The notes: generated by a model not told the origin, from the letters alone. Positions 18,695 through 30,430 are shown, numbered from the stretch's first letter. The stretch is DNA of 64,000 nt from Gordionus sp. m RMFG-2023 (GCF_954871325.1 NC_088777.1:5024509-5088508); one strand, 5' to 3'. Translations and numbers: made by a program.

Positions 18695-20170
18695 GAAGGA
18701 AGACTGAAGAAGGTAATGGATTGGTTCCGTTGCACAATGCGCAGTTGGAAAAAGAAGTTTGAGAAAGGTTTTGTAAGGGAAGATGTATCCATTGTAGAAA
18801 ATTAGAACAATATCGCAGTGGAAATGTCCCACAAGCAAGACTGTAGTAAAGTGCACGATAAGTAAATTAAGGAAGGAAGGAATAAATGAACTATATAATC
18901 ATGCACAAGCTTTATATAAAAATAATTATATTTTAGGAAAAAGAAGAAGATCTCGGATTACGAAATAATCAAAGTCATAGGCGAAGGATCGTTTGGCCAA
19001 GTGGTTTTGGCAGAGCAAACAGATACCAAGGATATATACTTTAAAATCATGGATAGAAACGTGTGCAAAGTTTATATTTGATTTATTTCTTCATCTTTTT
19101 ATTGAAGCTATAATGATTAGTGTATAGGAATGCAAAAAAAAACAAATAGAAATCTACTTAAAACATAATAACTTTCAAAAAGAAATCTATTTAAAGCAAA
19201 ATAACTTTCAAAAAGAAAGCCTAATAAATAATGACTAGATGATATTATTATAACTTTGAGAGTTTAAAAACAATGATAACTCATTTTAATGAACTTTAAG
19301 GCCAAGTCGATCAAATTTTCATAGGGATATAAACTCTTGGTTTATTTAAATCCAACCATATATTTTTTAATTATTTGAAAGTGAAAAGAAGATCCTAATA
19401 TTGTCACGAATCAGTCCTTTCTCATGTTTATCATGAATCCTAAATATCCTTAAAGGTAGATTTACTTTTGAAAGGGGTGATCGATTAGGTATTTTGATTA
19501 TTTTCAACAAAAATAATATTATAATATTTTTGAAAAATGTAAAATTGTAATGACATAGCCATGAATTTTGAGAATGATGGCGATTTGCGCAATCTTATTA
19601 AAAATCTAGGTAAAATCCCGGAAGAGCATTCAAAATTCTATGTATCAGAGCTAGTCCTGGGTATCACATTCATTCATTCCAAAGGTTTTACATTTTCAGA
19701 ACGTATATATATATATATTATAAATACAAATTTTTAATTGCCATTTTATATCTACTACAAATAAATATAAATTTAATTTCGGATTACAGATTTCGGACTG
19801 CGCAAAATAACATCATTTTTACAAAAATCATATAAAAATTAATAGTTTTAACAATATAAACAACATTATTTAATTATTTAAAATTTAAAACAAACTTAAT
19901 TATTGAGCTATATCATATAATAGTAAGCCAGGTCTACATTTATATAAAATCGTCTTATGATAGATATATTACTTCTTGTTGGCACTGAAAAAAAGAATTT
20001 CTATTGGAGCTATATATGATTCTGCGATAACTCATGTTATATTTGGTTTCAAATTTATTTGTCAAACTTTATAATAGGCTCACTTTTCTTACTTTTATAT
20101 ATTTAATTTATGAAAATTATTTAATCTAGACAGGTTTAAGCTGCGGTAAGAAAATCAAAGACTGATGTGA
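18695..20170 (+). pseudogene. Kinase fragment K3 (second subfamily), broken
   Basis: Exon 2 (about 18700-18861) encodes VMDWFRCTMRSWKKK but contains a TAG. Exon 3 (18937-19069) is open: ISDYEIIKVIGEGSFGQVV, then YFKIMDR with the lysine, one codon shorter than K1. Exon 4 (about 19365-19456) is decayed. Exon 5 (about 19550-19684) encodes MNFENDGDLRNLIKNLGKIP and SELVLGITFIHSKG, but its acceptor AG has become AA. Of exon 6 only ITDFGLRK remains (19779-19809); the HRD loop is gone. A scrap of exon 7 lies at 20130-20165. It is closer to K5 than to K1 and starts at the edge of a Ty3 fragment, which replaces exon 1. Confidence 0.8.
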
Positions 20171-20990
20171 GTATTATTATATGATAAAGCTTGATAATTT
20201 AATTTATTACAAATTTAAAATAATTAAATATTGTTGTTTATATTTGTTGAAACTATTAATTGTTATGTTGTAAAAAGGATTTTACTTTGCACAGTCCGAA
20301 TGTGATCCTCAAATGACTATCTTCGTCTAGCATCACATTCCTAGGTTTGATGTCTCTATGAGCTATTACTGAAATATCAAAAAAAAAATACAATTCATCG
20401 GTATTTACTAGAAAACAACATTTTATTTGAAAATAAAAAAAAACTAATTTAAATCAAGATGCGAATTTATGTAAAATGGCAATATAAGAGTTGTATTTAT
20501 AATAAAATGTTCCAATGAAAAACCCTTGGAATGAAGGAATGTGATACCCAAGACCAGCTCTGATACATAGAATTTAGCATTTTCTTCCAAGATTTTACCT
20601 AGCTTTTATATAATATTGTATAAATTGCCATAATTCGTGAAATCCATGACTATGATCACCCTACAGTATTATTTAATTTTTGTTAAAACTTATCAAATCA
20701 CCCCATTCTCTTATATTTATATCTTTAATAATTCCAAAAGTATATATATACTTTCGGGTGTTTTGAAGGATGCGTGATAACCAACATCAAAGGGTTGATT
20801 TGTGGCATTTTTTTAGGATCTTCTTTTCATACAAATGATGTCTTAACAAATATATGGGTGGATTTAAATAAACAAAGAGCTAATAGCCTATGAAAATCTT
20901 ATCGATTCGTCCTTGTCATTACAATATACATACGTATATTGTTTTTAAACTCTCTTAATAATATAATTTAAATTAGGCATTCTTTTATAA
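19280..20990. repeat. Palindrome 2: K3 exons 4-6 and inverted copy
   Basis: Sense arm about 19280-19915, inverted arm about 20175-20990, spacer about 260 bases. Both arms include exonic and intronic DNA, up to the intron 6 block containing 'tatatcatataata'. The arms have diverged visibly. The same layout occurs at K5, so the inversion is older than the K3/K5 split. Confidence 0.8.
20175..20990 (-). pseudogene. Inverted kinase fragment K3', exons 4-6
   Basis: On the minus strand: exon 4 near 20850-20755 (ATNQPFDVGYHASFKTPE), exon 5 near 20650-20520 (MDFTNYGNL, then a stop, then KFYVSELVLGITFLHSKG) and exon 6 near 20370-20286 (AHRDIKPRNVMLDEDSHLRI followed by TFGLCK, with the aspartate of DFG missing). 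It retains the HRD loop that K3 itself has lost, so the two arms were separately damaged. Not functional. Confidence 0.8.
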
Positions 20991-21697
20991 GGTTACTTTA
21001 CTTGATAGTGATTATTATTTGTAAGCTTTCGAATATTCAATGTGGTTGTGATTGAATAATTATATAAGTGTATTAGATATTGAAAGTTATAAAAAAAAAT
21101 CTATATAATATAATATAATTTTTTTGAAATGGATATGGATATAGCTTACTTGCTGTGATTGTAATCTTGTAATATTCCGATAAATTGAGGTAATCGTGTT
21201 TATGAAATTATTATAAAAATATGATTATAATAATATAAATGTAAATTAATCATTTATTATAATACTGTTAGATAGATTAAGATAAATAATAGATAATTTT
21301 TTTATTTAAAAAGTCACTTGAAATAATATTTTACATCGTAATATTAACAATATACTTTACCGGAGAATGATTTTGTTTTAAATATTATGCAAGCCTTCTA
21401 TCATGCCTATTATGATAATTCACTTTTAATGTTTTAGTGAATAAATTCTCATATATAACTTTTCTAAATTATTATTTTATATAATAATATATTAAAATAA
21501 TAAACGCCAACTTGCGGAATTAATGTTATTGAAATTTAAAATGTAATTATAATTATTTATAATATAATTAAATTAAAAGATAAACTATTTATTAGATAAA
21601 ATATACAATTATTAATATATATTCTTTTATTATGAGTATATCCAATAATAATTTTTGTAAATTATTTATATCATAAGTATTTTACAAGGATAATTGA
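20991..21697. other. AT-rich stretch before the Ty3 element
   Basis: No gene seen. It ends in ATTGA (21693-21697), the candidate target duplication of the Ty3 element. Confidence 0.5.
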
Positions 21698-22163
21698 AGC
21701 GCTCCACAAAAATATTTCCCAAAAATAATTTATAAAAACAATTGTTTTTACCTTAGCTGTTTAGTCACGGCACCAACTATTACGTTGTGACCGACTATTT
21801 CGAATAACTTAGAAAATCCTTTTATACCTCTTCAGAAATAGTTAACAACAATTTTTACTCAAACTTAATTCAGTTTTATAATATAATTTCTAAAATAAAA
21901 TTTTTAAAATAGAATCTAAAAATGAAAAGTATAAACTAAAAAAAATAATTATTTAATGAAATAAATCCGATTTTTGGCTTCCCTTTTATAGGGAAGCCCT
22001 AAAAAAATCTTTTTATAAATAGATTCAATTTTTACAACAAAAAAATAAACATTGCCAAATAAGGCCATAACATTTTTACTATTAACGAAAAAAAAATATA
22101 ATCATAATGAGTCGACGAAACCAAGAAAACAAATTTTTTTTATTTATTTTTGGCTTTCGTCTT
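21698..22163 (-). repeat. 3' LTR of the Ty3 element (left copy)
   Basis: Starts 'agcgctccac' and matches 28587-29054 with about five differences, mostly in homopolymers. The inner edge is uncertain by about ten bases because the copies drift apart after 'ggctttcgtctt'. The termini do not show the usual TG...CA. Confidence 0.85.
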
Positions 22164-22521
22164 GTACCTCCTTACCCACTCGCACTACCAACGTGTCTTG
22201 CGCCACTGGTTGATATCTTTCCCGCGTCCCTCGCCCCGTTGGTACTGCACGACTACTTGAAGCGACTGGTGACGGCTCCAATTCCTCTCTGTACGGTCCC
22301 CCCATCACTTCAGATCGCTCTCTCGGACACCACCGGCGGATATGTCCAGCCTCTCCGCAGCCATAACATATAATTCTATCTCTTTCCTCGCGCACGTATT
22401 CCCTGGAACGTTCCATCGGTCTTCTTATCCCTTCGATTGCTCCCTGGTTTTCTTGCGCCAGAGCCCTCCACTCGCTGGCAAGCGGTTCCACGTCAGCGCT
22501 GATAATTGTGTTGCGCATCAA
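22144..22521 (-). mobile_element. Ty3 part: 3' ORF with one CCHC zinc knuckle
   Basis: An open frame of about 125 codons lying after integrase, at the far end of the element and running slightly into the LTR. It encodes an acidic/basic helix-like start and one knuckle, CYGCGEAGHIRRWC. It is separate from the gag-like region, which has four knuckles of its own. Most Ty3 elements have no such ORF here. Part of a mobile element, not a host gene. Confidence 0.6.
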
Positions 22522-23973
22522 ATGTGTCCCCAGGTCTACGTATCTAAAAAAAATAACATTTATCTCCTTCCCTTTTTATTTTATTTATTTTTTTCGGCTT
22601 CCCCCTTTTTCTCCCTCCCCCTTTCCTCATCACTCTCCTTTCTTATATACATATTAAGCGATTTACTTGTTAATAATAGGCATACCGAATAAAATTATAT
22701 TTTCCTCTACCGAAAAAATTATGAATTTTACGTTTTCGTCTTCTCTTACTTATTAAAAATTTTCCTTTTTCTCAATACTCTCTTACTCGTAAATCATTTT
22801 CCCTTATATTTCAATACCCAATCTCACTATCTTTATTTTCTTCTCTCTTTCTCTCTCCATTTTCGTTAAAAGAAAAAAATTTTTTTATTAATTTTATTAT
22901 ATTTTTTTTTTATCATTTAACCTTAAACAGCCTGGCTCAGCCGTTTAGCAACACGAACACTAATCTCAAATAAATAAATTTTGCCTCAATAATCAGCTTG
23001 AGTGAGCCAACAGATGAGCCAGCTGGTCAATGAGCCGAATTTTTAGCTCAAAAACTGGCTGATTTTCGGCTAAGCCGGCTTGGCTCACCCCTTTAACAAG
23101 AAAAACTGGTAACTCTTACTATTTTTCTTTTAAAAACATTTTAAAAAAAAACAACCATTACCCCCTTTATTATTATCTTATTATTTTCCCACTCCTTTCC
23201 AATTCAATTTCTTGTACACATAAAATAAAACATTAAAACATAAAATTACTCAACCATAACCCCGTTATTCTCTTTACTATTGATTTATTTTTATTTTTCT
23301 CCTCCTTTTTTTTCTCATACACTTATTGCTATTATTCTATCTTATTCATTCCTCGTACAATCCTCATTCCAAAATTTCCTCCGCACCTTTCCGCCCCTTT
23401 CCGCCACCAGCCGTTTGTCCCTTCTGTGATATGAACCTCCAACTATTTTCGCTTCAACATTATTCCGTCGCCTATTCCTTCTTCACTACCGGTTTATTCA
23501 ACCATATATATATACACTTTTTTTTTTTTAATAACTAACTTTACCATAACTTTCAACATAAAAAAAATTATTTTTTTTTTAAATTTCATAACCTTAACAT
23601 TTTTTTTTTCTTTAACTTCAACTCCACAATTTTTTTTTTTCAAAAAAAAACAATTCAAAAATTTTTTTTTAAATTTACCTTACGATATTTCCTTTTTTTT
23701 TATCCCAACTGAAAACAATTCCTTTTAAAAATCAAAAAAAAATCCTTTTATTTAACTAACTTGATCCATATTCTCACCTTATTTATATATACCCCTCTTT
23801 ATATCACATTCCTCCTTCCCTTCCCGGGAACGACCACCTACCCCACCACCGTGACCTTGACCTATTTATATTTTTTTTCTCGGACCTCGCGTTGACCTCC
23901 TGCCCCGTCACTTTTACCCCGCCTCCGTTCCCCTGCGTATCTGATCCTCATGTCTCACACCAACCTTGCCATC
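22522..23973 (-). other. Ty3 part: long non-coding stretch after integrase
   Basis: About 1.45 kb of A-rich (minus strand) DNA between integrase and the 3' CCHC frame. It includes a GC-richer patch at 22925-23095 in which GGCTCA/TGAGCC-type strings recur in both orientations and which may be a small separate insertion. No protein motif was found. Confidence 0.5.
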
Positions 23974-25557
23974 CTAAAAACGGACCCGCCTTAACTTTTT
24001 CCCCACCCTCTCCGTCACAACTTCAGCTCGCCATTTCTCCTTTTCACCATATACTCTCGCCCACACCGACTGTCCCACCGCAAACTTTGCCGGTCCCTCC
24101 TCCTCACGTTCTCTCCTCGGACCCTCAGACTCCGGCCTCAGAGCATCTAACTCAATCCTCGTTCTGCGCCCTAAAAACTTCTCTGCTGGAGACAAATCCT
24201 CTCCCTTCCTACTATTATTAGAATAAGCTACCGACGTCCATACTTCTCCCTTCCCATACTTTGCCTTTCGTAACCAATCTTTCACCAACCCAACCATCCG
24301 CTCTGCCTGCCCATTGGTTGGGTGGTATGGAGGAGATAAAATATGTTGTATCCTATTTTCTTTGCAAAATTTCGCGAACTCTGCAGTGCTAAACGCTGGT
24401 CCACCGTCAGACACGATTACTTTAGCCACTCCAAACTTTGCCCACATATTCTTCAATTTTTTGACCATTACTTGCGTCGTCAACCCTCCTACAACCTCAA
24501 ACTCCACCCATTTAGAAAATGCATCAACCACTAGAAAATAATCCTTCTTTTCGTACTCGAAGAAGTCGACATGAACCCTTTCCCATGGCTCCGTTGTTTT
24601 CGGCCAAGTCCCTTCTCTATCTCTTGCTGGCATCCTGGCCCAAGTATTGCATACTACACATTGTCTCGCTAGTTCCTCAATCTCCGCATTCATCCTCGGC
24701 CACCATACATATTCTCGTCCCCATTGTTTCCTACGCTCCATTCCCTGATGACCTGCGTGCAACATTGTTAACACCGTTCCTCTCAACTTTCCAGGTATCA
24801 CTGCCCTATTTCCTCGGACTACACATTCATCCATCACCGTCAATTCCCCTCCAACATTTTTATAAGCTCTATCTCCCTCTTTCCACTGCTTCCGGTCCAT
24901 TATACATTCTTTTATTCGACTCAAATCCCTATCTCTTTGCGTCTCCCTCCGAATCTCCTCCCATGTTACCGGACCTCCCTTCAACATTCTCGATAGCGCC
25001 ATGACCATCGCTACCTCCTTCTTACACATCTCATCGGCATTACTTTCTTCCACATCCTCCCCTGCTCCGCATCTCGACATTATGTCCGGCAAATAATTTT
25101 CTCGGCCTCTACGATATCTCATCTCCAGGTCAAAACTGCCCACCATCAATAACCACCTCTGCAACCTCGGTGACATCATCAACTCCTTGTTATCCTTCCG
25201 GAACAAATGAATCAACGGCTTATGATCCGTATAAACCACAAAACGACGCCCAATCAAATACTCCCGACACTTGGTCAATCCAAAAATTACCGCTAATGCC
25301 TCTTGCTCAAATACCGAATACCTCGTCTCCGCGGCCCTAAAAAGCCTTGAGAAAAATAACACCGGTCTCTCCAGCTCTTCCATCCGATGCAATAACGCTC
25401 CTCCTACTCCCCTTTGAGACGCATCTACCGCCAATATCACCTCCAGTTCATTATTAAAACACATTAATACGGGCTCTCTTCCAATCCGACCCTTCAGCTC
25501 CTCAAACGCCTCCTCCTGTTTATCTCCCCAATTGAATCTCTCCCCCTTTTTCAACAA
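23974..25557 (-). mobile_element. Ty3 part: RNase H and integrase region
   Basis: The frame starts in the RNase H region (VDASQRGVGGALLH, then YTDHKPLIHLF). It goes on through the integrase zinc finger (HAGHQG with CVVCNTW) and the catalytic core (VHVDFFE, VIVSDGGPAF, PTNGQAERMV), ending in a small beta-rich C-terminal domain. Domain order RNase H then integrase is that of Ty3/gypsy, not Ty1/copia. Confidence 0.9.
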
Positions 25558-26698
25558 CTGAAGGCGCCGCTATCTTCGCAAAATTCTCTACAAACCTGTG
25601 ATAATAGTTAACCATTCCCAGAAACGACTGTATTTCCGACTTGCATTTCGGCTTCAACATGTTTGCAATACCCACCATATTCTTATCCAACGGTCTAACC
25701 TCTACTCCATTAATCCGATGACCCAAATAAACTACCTCCATTACTCCCAACACACTTTTCTCTCTACTCGCACGCAATCCCTTCTCCTTGATTCTCCAAA
25801 ATACCTCCTCCAGCCTCCTATTATGCTCCTCCGGCGTAATTCCCGTTATCAAGACATCATCCATATAGTAAAACACTCCCTCCAAACCCTGAAAAACGGC
25901 CGCCATAGTCCGCTGAAATATGGGCGCTTAAACGCTCAACCCAAACGGCAATCTCCTAAACGCAAATAGTCCCTTGGGCGTAATTATGGTCAGCAACTTT
26001 TGCATCTCCTTCCTTACCCTCAACTGCAAATACGCATTAGAAAAATCCACCTTTGAAAAATACAAACTTCCCTTCAAATTCGCCAATATCTCCTCTATCC
26101 TCGGTAACGGATACTTTACTTCAATTACCCACGGATTCAATGTTACTCGGAAATCTGCACATAATCTCAACTTCCCATTAGCCTTTTTCACCGGTACTAA
26201 AGGTGTCGCCCACTCGCTATATTCGACCGGACATACAATATCCTCCTTTACCCATCTATCCAACTCTTGCTCTACCTCCCGCCTCCATTCAAATGGTACA
26301 CGACGTACAGCACAAAACTTCGGCACAAATCCATCCTTCATCCGAATCTCCACTTCATAACCCTTTAGGCAACCCAACTCTTCCCCAAATATTTCTCCAT
26401 ACCTCTCCACTAACTTCTCCACCTCCTTTTGGACATCCTTTATTCCCTCTCCACACTCCCACAAATTTTCCACAACTCCCTGTTCTACAAAATTCTCACT
26501 CCTCTCACTAACCAGCGGCCTCAATACTCCATATCTACTGTCTTGGATATTTCCTATTTCTCCATCTACATAAATCGGACCTCTCCCCAACATATCTTCC
26601 CTCGCATTTCCTTCGCTTTCCCCCCAAAACATGGATCTTCCCTCGTCTACTTCAATATTATCTCGGCCCTCCATCCATTCCAAATTTCCTCCCGACAT
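25520..26698 (-). mobile_element. Ty3 part: reverse transcriptase region
   Basis: RT blocks appear in order along the minus strand: the VPFEWR and EYSEWATPLVPVKK region, LRLCADFR, YPLPRIEEILANL, FSKVDFSNAYLQL, LPFGLS, the catalytic YMDD box and VYLGH. All are typical of Ty3/gypsy. Treated as a fossil part. Confidence 0.9.
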
Positions 26699-27186
26699 TC
26701 TCTCCTCCTCATTCTCATCGGACCATATTTATCAAGTCTTCCCGAATATCTTCTTCGATCGCCACAAATATTCCCCATCGCGCAAATTCCCCAAAATCCA
26801 TACTCCGGCCCCACATTTGTAATCCAATCCCATCCCATCACCGGCTCAACGTCTCGGTTAATTATCCATAAGTCCAACATTTTACATCCTTCTCTCCCTA
26901 CATCCCCAATATGCACTCTTCCCATCATCTCCATCTCCGATCCATCAAACTGCCTCACTTGCATAACGTCTCTAATTATTTTACTACCCGGCCAAAGTCT
27001 TCCAAAATCCTCATATCCTATCACCGAAATAGCTGCTCCGGTATCAAATAACATAGATACCATCTTCCCGTTTATATCGAACCATACCCTCGGACTCGGC
27101 AGATATGTTAACTCCCTTTGAACCTCCTGCTGCAACATTTTAACTATCAACTCTTTCTTGCCTCCTCCTAACTCCACGGTCATCAT
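26647..27186 (-). mobile_element. Ty3 part: retropepsin-type protease region
   Basis: Contains the aspartic protease motif MLFDTGAAISVIG, followed by a hydrophobic strand and the WDWITN block that ends many Ty3 protease domains. It lies between the zinc-knuckle region and reverse transcriptase, as expected. Confidence 0.85.
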
Positions 27187-27210
27187 TTTACTCTCCTTCC
27201 CATCATATAG

Positions 27211-27909
27211 TCAATCTTTATTACAATATCTGACCCAATGTCCCCTTTCTCGGCATTTGAAACACGTCATTTCCTCTTCAATATCCTTTCCTCCTTTTCC
27301 AGCTATCTCCGTCATACTCCTCATATTCACGGCCCCCGAAGTCTCTCCTCTCTGTGGAAAACCTGCCCTTGTTTCTACCTTTCCCACTCGGCAATCTTTT
27401 AACACATGTCCAAATCTTCCACAACCCGCGCAACGTATTCTCTCTGCTCTGCCCGGACAATATGTCGAAATATGTCCCATCTCCCCACACGCAAAACATT
27501 TGACATCTCTACAATTCACCGCCATATGACCCATCTCCCCACATTTATAACATCTACCATTCCGACCTCTCTGTCCCCCACTGCTGAACGGCCTCGGCAT
27601 GTCCTGACGTCCACGGTACACGTCCAAATGTCTGTCATCTATCCTCTCGTTCTTTAGCCGGTCAATTTCTTCATTATTGACCCAACCCTTCATTATTTCT
27701 TGAACCGGTAACCACGTCACTCTCCCCAATCTATCATCCTCTCCATTATGTCCTTCTACCAACAACGATTGCCCATGAATCCTAATACTCCTTTCTCTTC
27801 GCATTCTCCTTCCAAAATATAAACTACACAACCATATCATCAACACTACCACCGCTCCCAATACATTATATTGCAACTCCACATATTTTGTAATTTTAAA
27901 ACTCTTCAT
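27211..27909 (-). mobile_element. Ty3 part: gag-like region with four zinc knuckles
   Basis: About 232 codons. Near the start is a hydrophobic, membrane-like segment (VLGAVVVLMIWLCSLYFG). Then come a basic linker and four CX2CX4HX4C knuckles: CYKCGEMGHMAVNC, CFACGEMGHISTYC, CAGCGRFGHVLKDC and CFKCRERGHWVRYC. There is no stretch that I can recognise as a capsid domain, which is unusual for this position. Confidence 0.75.
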
Positions 27910-28165
27910 TAAAATATTTACGTATTTAAATTTTTCCCTAATTTATTTCTCTAGCAACACTATATTTTATAAAATATTCACAAAAAATTAATAATTAATT
28001 TCACCAAAAATATCTTAACTACTTGTAACGTCAGACAATAAGATAAAATCAATAATGTAAAAACTCCAATAATACACATATACATTTATCAATTTCAAAA
28101 AAAAAATCAATACTTTCCGCGAATCCTTAAACTCTTCCGTGTATTGACGTCTTTTGAAAAAAATT

Positions 28166-28360
28166 GGCAGCACTTTCGTGTAACTTGCCTTTTAAAAAAC
28201 TTTTTCGGATTTTCATCTAATAGATTTATATAGACAAAAATTTTGGCAGCACATCAGTGTACTCTACCTTTTTAGTAAATTTTCGGATTTTCGTCTAATA
28301 GATTTATATAGGCAAAAATTTGGGCAGCACTTCCGTGTATTTTACGTCGTCTTGAAAATT
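28166..28360. repeat. Ty3 leader: about 79-bp tandem repeat
   Basis: Units start at GGCAGCAC-type strings at 28166, 28245 and 28323 and share 'cggattttcrtctaatagat'. Two whole units and part of a third. They lie in the untranslated leader between LTR and gag. Confidence 0.8.
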
Positions 28361-28434
28361 TTCACTTAACGGTCACCTCTTTTAACGGTACTTGTTCTTA
28401 ACAGTCTCTTGACTCAAACGGTCCCTTATTAAAC

Positions 28435-28560
28435 ACGGTACTTGTCCCTGACGGTACTTGTTCTTGACGGTACTTGCTCTTGACGGTACTTGCTCCTGAA
28501 GGTACTTGCTCTTGACGGTACTTGCTCCTGACGGTACTTGCTCTTGACGGTTCTTGTTTT
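28435..28560. repeat. Ty3 leader: 16-bp tandem repeat, eight units
   Basis: Unit ACGGTACTTGCTCTTG with small variations, starting every 16 bases from 28435. Adjacent degenerate units extend toward 28382. The core TTGACGGT also occurs in the neighbouring primer-binding region, so the array may have grown from it. Confidence 0.9.
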
Positions 28561-28568
28561 CACAAATT

Positions 28569-28585
28569 GACGGTCTCATCAACCA
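28569..28585 (-). other. Candidate tRNA primer-binding site
   Basis: Read on the minus strand, TGGTTGATGAGACCGTC starts one base after the LTR end. It would pair with a tRNA 3' end of sequence GACGGTCTCATCAACCA. Position and the TGG start fit a primer-binding site; I cannot name the tRNA. Confidence 0.6.
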
Positions 28586-28586
28586 C

Positions 28587-29066
28587 AGCGCTCCACAAAA
28601 ATATTTCCCAAAAATAATTTATAAAAAACAATTGTTTTTACCTTTGCTGTTTAGTCACGGCACCAACTATTACGTTGTGACCGACTATTTCGAATAACTT
28701 AGAAAATCCTTTTATACCTCTTCAGAAATAGTTAACAACAATTTTTACTCAAACTTAATTCAGTTTTATAATATAATTTCTAAAATAAAATTTTTAAAAT
28801 AGAATCTAAAAATGAAAAGTATAAACTAAAAAAAATAATTATTTAATGAAATAAATCCGATTTTTGGCTTCCCTTTTATAGGGAAGCCCTAAAAAAATCT
28901 TTTTATAAATAGATTCAATTTTTACAACAAAAAAAAATAAACATTGCCAAATAAGCCCATAACATTTTTACTATTAACGAAAAAAAAATATAATCATAAT
29001 GAGTCGACGAAACCAAGAAAACAAATAATTTTTTTTTTATTTTTGGCTTTCGTCTTCTTCCTCGTG
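28587..29066 (-). repeat. 5' LTR of the Ty3 element (right copy)
   Basis: About 480 bases, matching the left copy. Its outer edge is set by the ATTGA that follows (29067-29071) and equals the bases left of the other LTR. If that edge is right, the termini are not TG...CA. Confidence 0.8.
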
Positions 29067-30430
29067 ATTGACGGAGTCAATCACGACAATAGGGAGTTTA
29101 TTTTATATATATGATGAGTTGTAGATTACAATAAGAAAGTATTGTAAATACGATATAGAAAAAATATTTGAAGCATCAAAAATTAAAAGAATATAATAAT
29201 ATTTGAATACGGTTGATTGATTGATTTTTATATTTAACTTAAATTTTTATTATAGCCTTAAAATATATTTCGTTCAAATTGTTTTTTATAATTATTTATT
29301 TTTAGTATCATTTTTTAGTTTTAGAATAAAATAAATATAACTTAAAACCGTTTTTCTTACCATCGTTATTGCTATATAACATGGTGCCCAGGAATGATAA
29401 CTCACAATGATATATGAAAAAATCTCATATATATTGTGCATATGCCGATAAATGATACACACACAAAATTATGACATGGATGATTTACTAGGAAGGAGAA
29501 TTACTAAATTTAATATCAAACTAGACGAATCTATCATTGTTGAATTTCAATTTTGGTAGATTATTTTATGCTAAATAAAATATTTAAAATTTCTTTGTCA
29601 AGTAATTTTAATTTCGAGATAAAATTTAACTAAAGTTTTAAACAGCGCATATCTCAGCCACCTCTCAAATTTTTTTTATAAAGATAAAAAAAAGTAAGTG
29701 CCTGCCATTTAGACATAATTTTTAAATTAACATTATTTCATAACTATTCATTAAATTAAAATATGATAATATTATTGTTAAATTTGTTCAATTTTAGCCA
29801 TATATAGAACTCCTAAACCCACATCCCCATAGGATTTTGTACAAATATAAAGCAGTGTGATATCTATCTACAGAAAAAAATTTTGCATTTCCGGTTTTAC
29901 ATATCCGATTTTCGATATTAATCAAATGTCTATTATATTATTTTTACGTCATTTTAAAGAACTTTTATTAAGCTACAAAATAAAATTTAAATTATTTTTC
30001 TAACTTAATTATTTCTCGAGATATCTGAAAATAAATGAGGTGCATTTGTCATGAATGTACCATTTTTCCGCGCTTTAAACGGCCATATCTTAGTGGGTAA
30101 ACAGTGTTGGAAAGTAAAATTTCATTTTTTTCTTAGTTATAGTATATACTACTAGTATACAAAATTTAAGAAAAATTGAAGGGGGTCGGGTTGAAACCTT
30201 GGTTGATTTGATATGGAATTCTCCATATATATATATATAATTTAGTTCTTCTATATTATTCCAAAATTATTTTCTATACACAAACCTTTTAAGGCTATAT
30301 TAATGAATACTTGTTTTAAATATTATATCGATTTTAGAATATTAATTATGATCGAAATCAGCTGTATTTCACCATTTTTCTTTTGTTATTTTATACAAAA
30401 AATAATCTTAATATTCCTGCACTCCCCTAG
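29067..30430. other. AT-rich stretch between Ty3 and PPCDC exons
   Basis: No gene seen. The flavin-binding N-terminal half of the PPCDC gene should lie upstream of 30431, but none of its motifs could be found here on the plus strand. Confidence 0.5.

Larger units (their letters stand above)
21698..29066 (-). mobile_element. Ty3/gypsy LTR retrotransposon, nearly whole, young
   Basis: A roughly 7.4 kb element read on the minus strand, with parts in order: LTR, primer-binding site, repeat-rich leader, gag-like zinc-knuckle region, protease, reverse transcriptase, RNase H, integrase, long non-coding stretch, a CCHC frame and a second LTR. The LTRs differ at only about five places, so insertion was recent. 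ATTGA flanks both sides (21693-21697 and 29067-29071) as a candidate 5-bp duplication. It looks nearly whole, with at most a few breaks. Its coding half is clearly GC-richer than the surrounding host DNA. It separates the K3 palindrome from the PPCDC fragment. Confidence 0.9.

Noticed and set aside
23892-27657. Many plus-strand open frames rich in Pro, Ser and Thr
   Set aside because: They are antisense shadows of the minus-strand Ty3 coding region, which has clear RT, RNase H, integrase and protease motifs.
28166-28560. CRISPR-like array
   Set aside because: The repeats are directly tandem with no unique spacers, and the context is a eukaryotic retrotransposon.
28382-28582. Minus-strand frame with repeated QEQVPS-type peptides
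   Set aside because: It is the translation of the 16-bp tandem repeat in the Ty3 leader.
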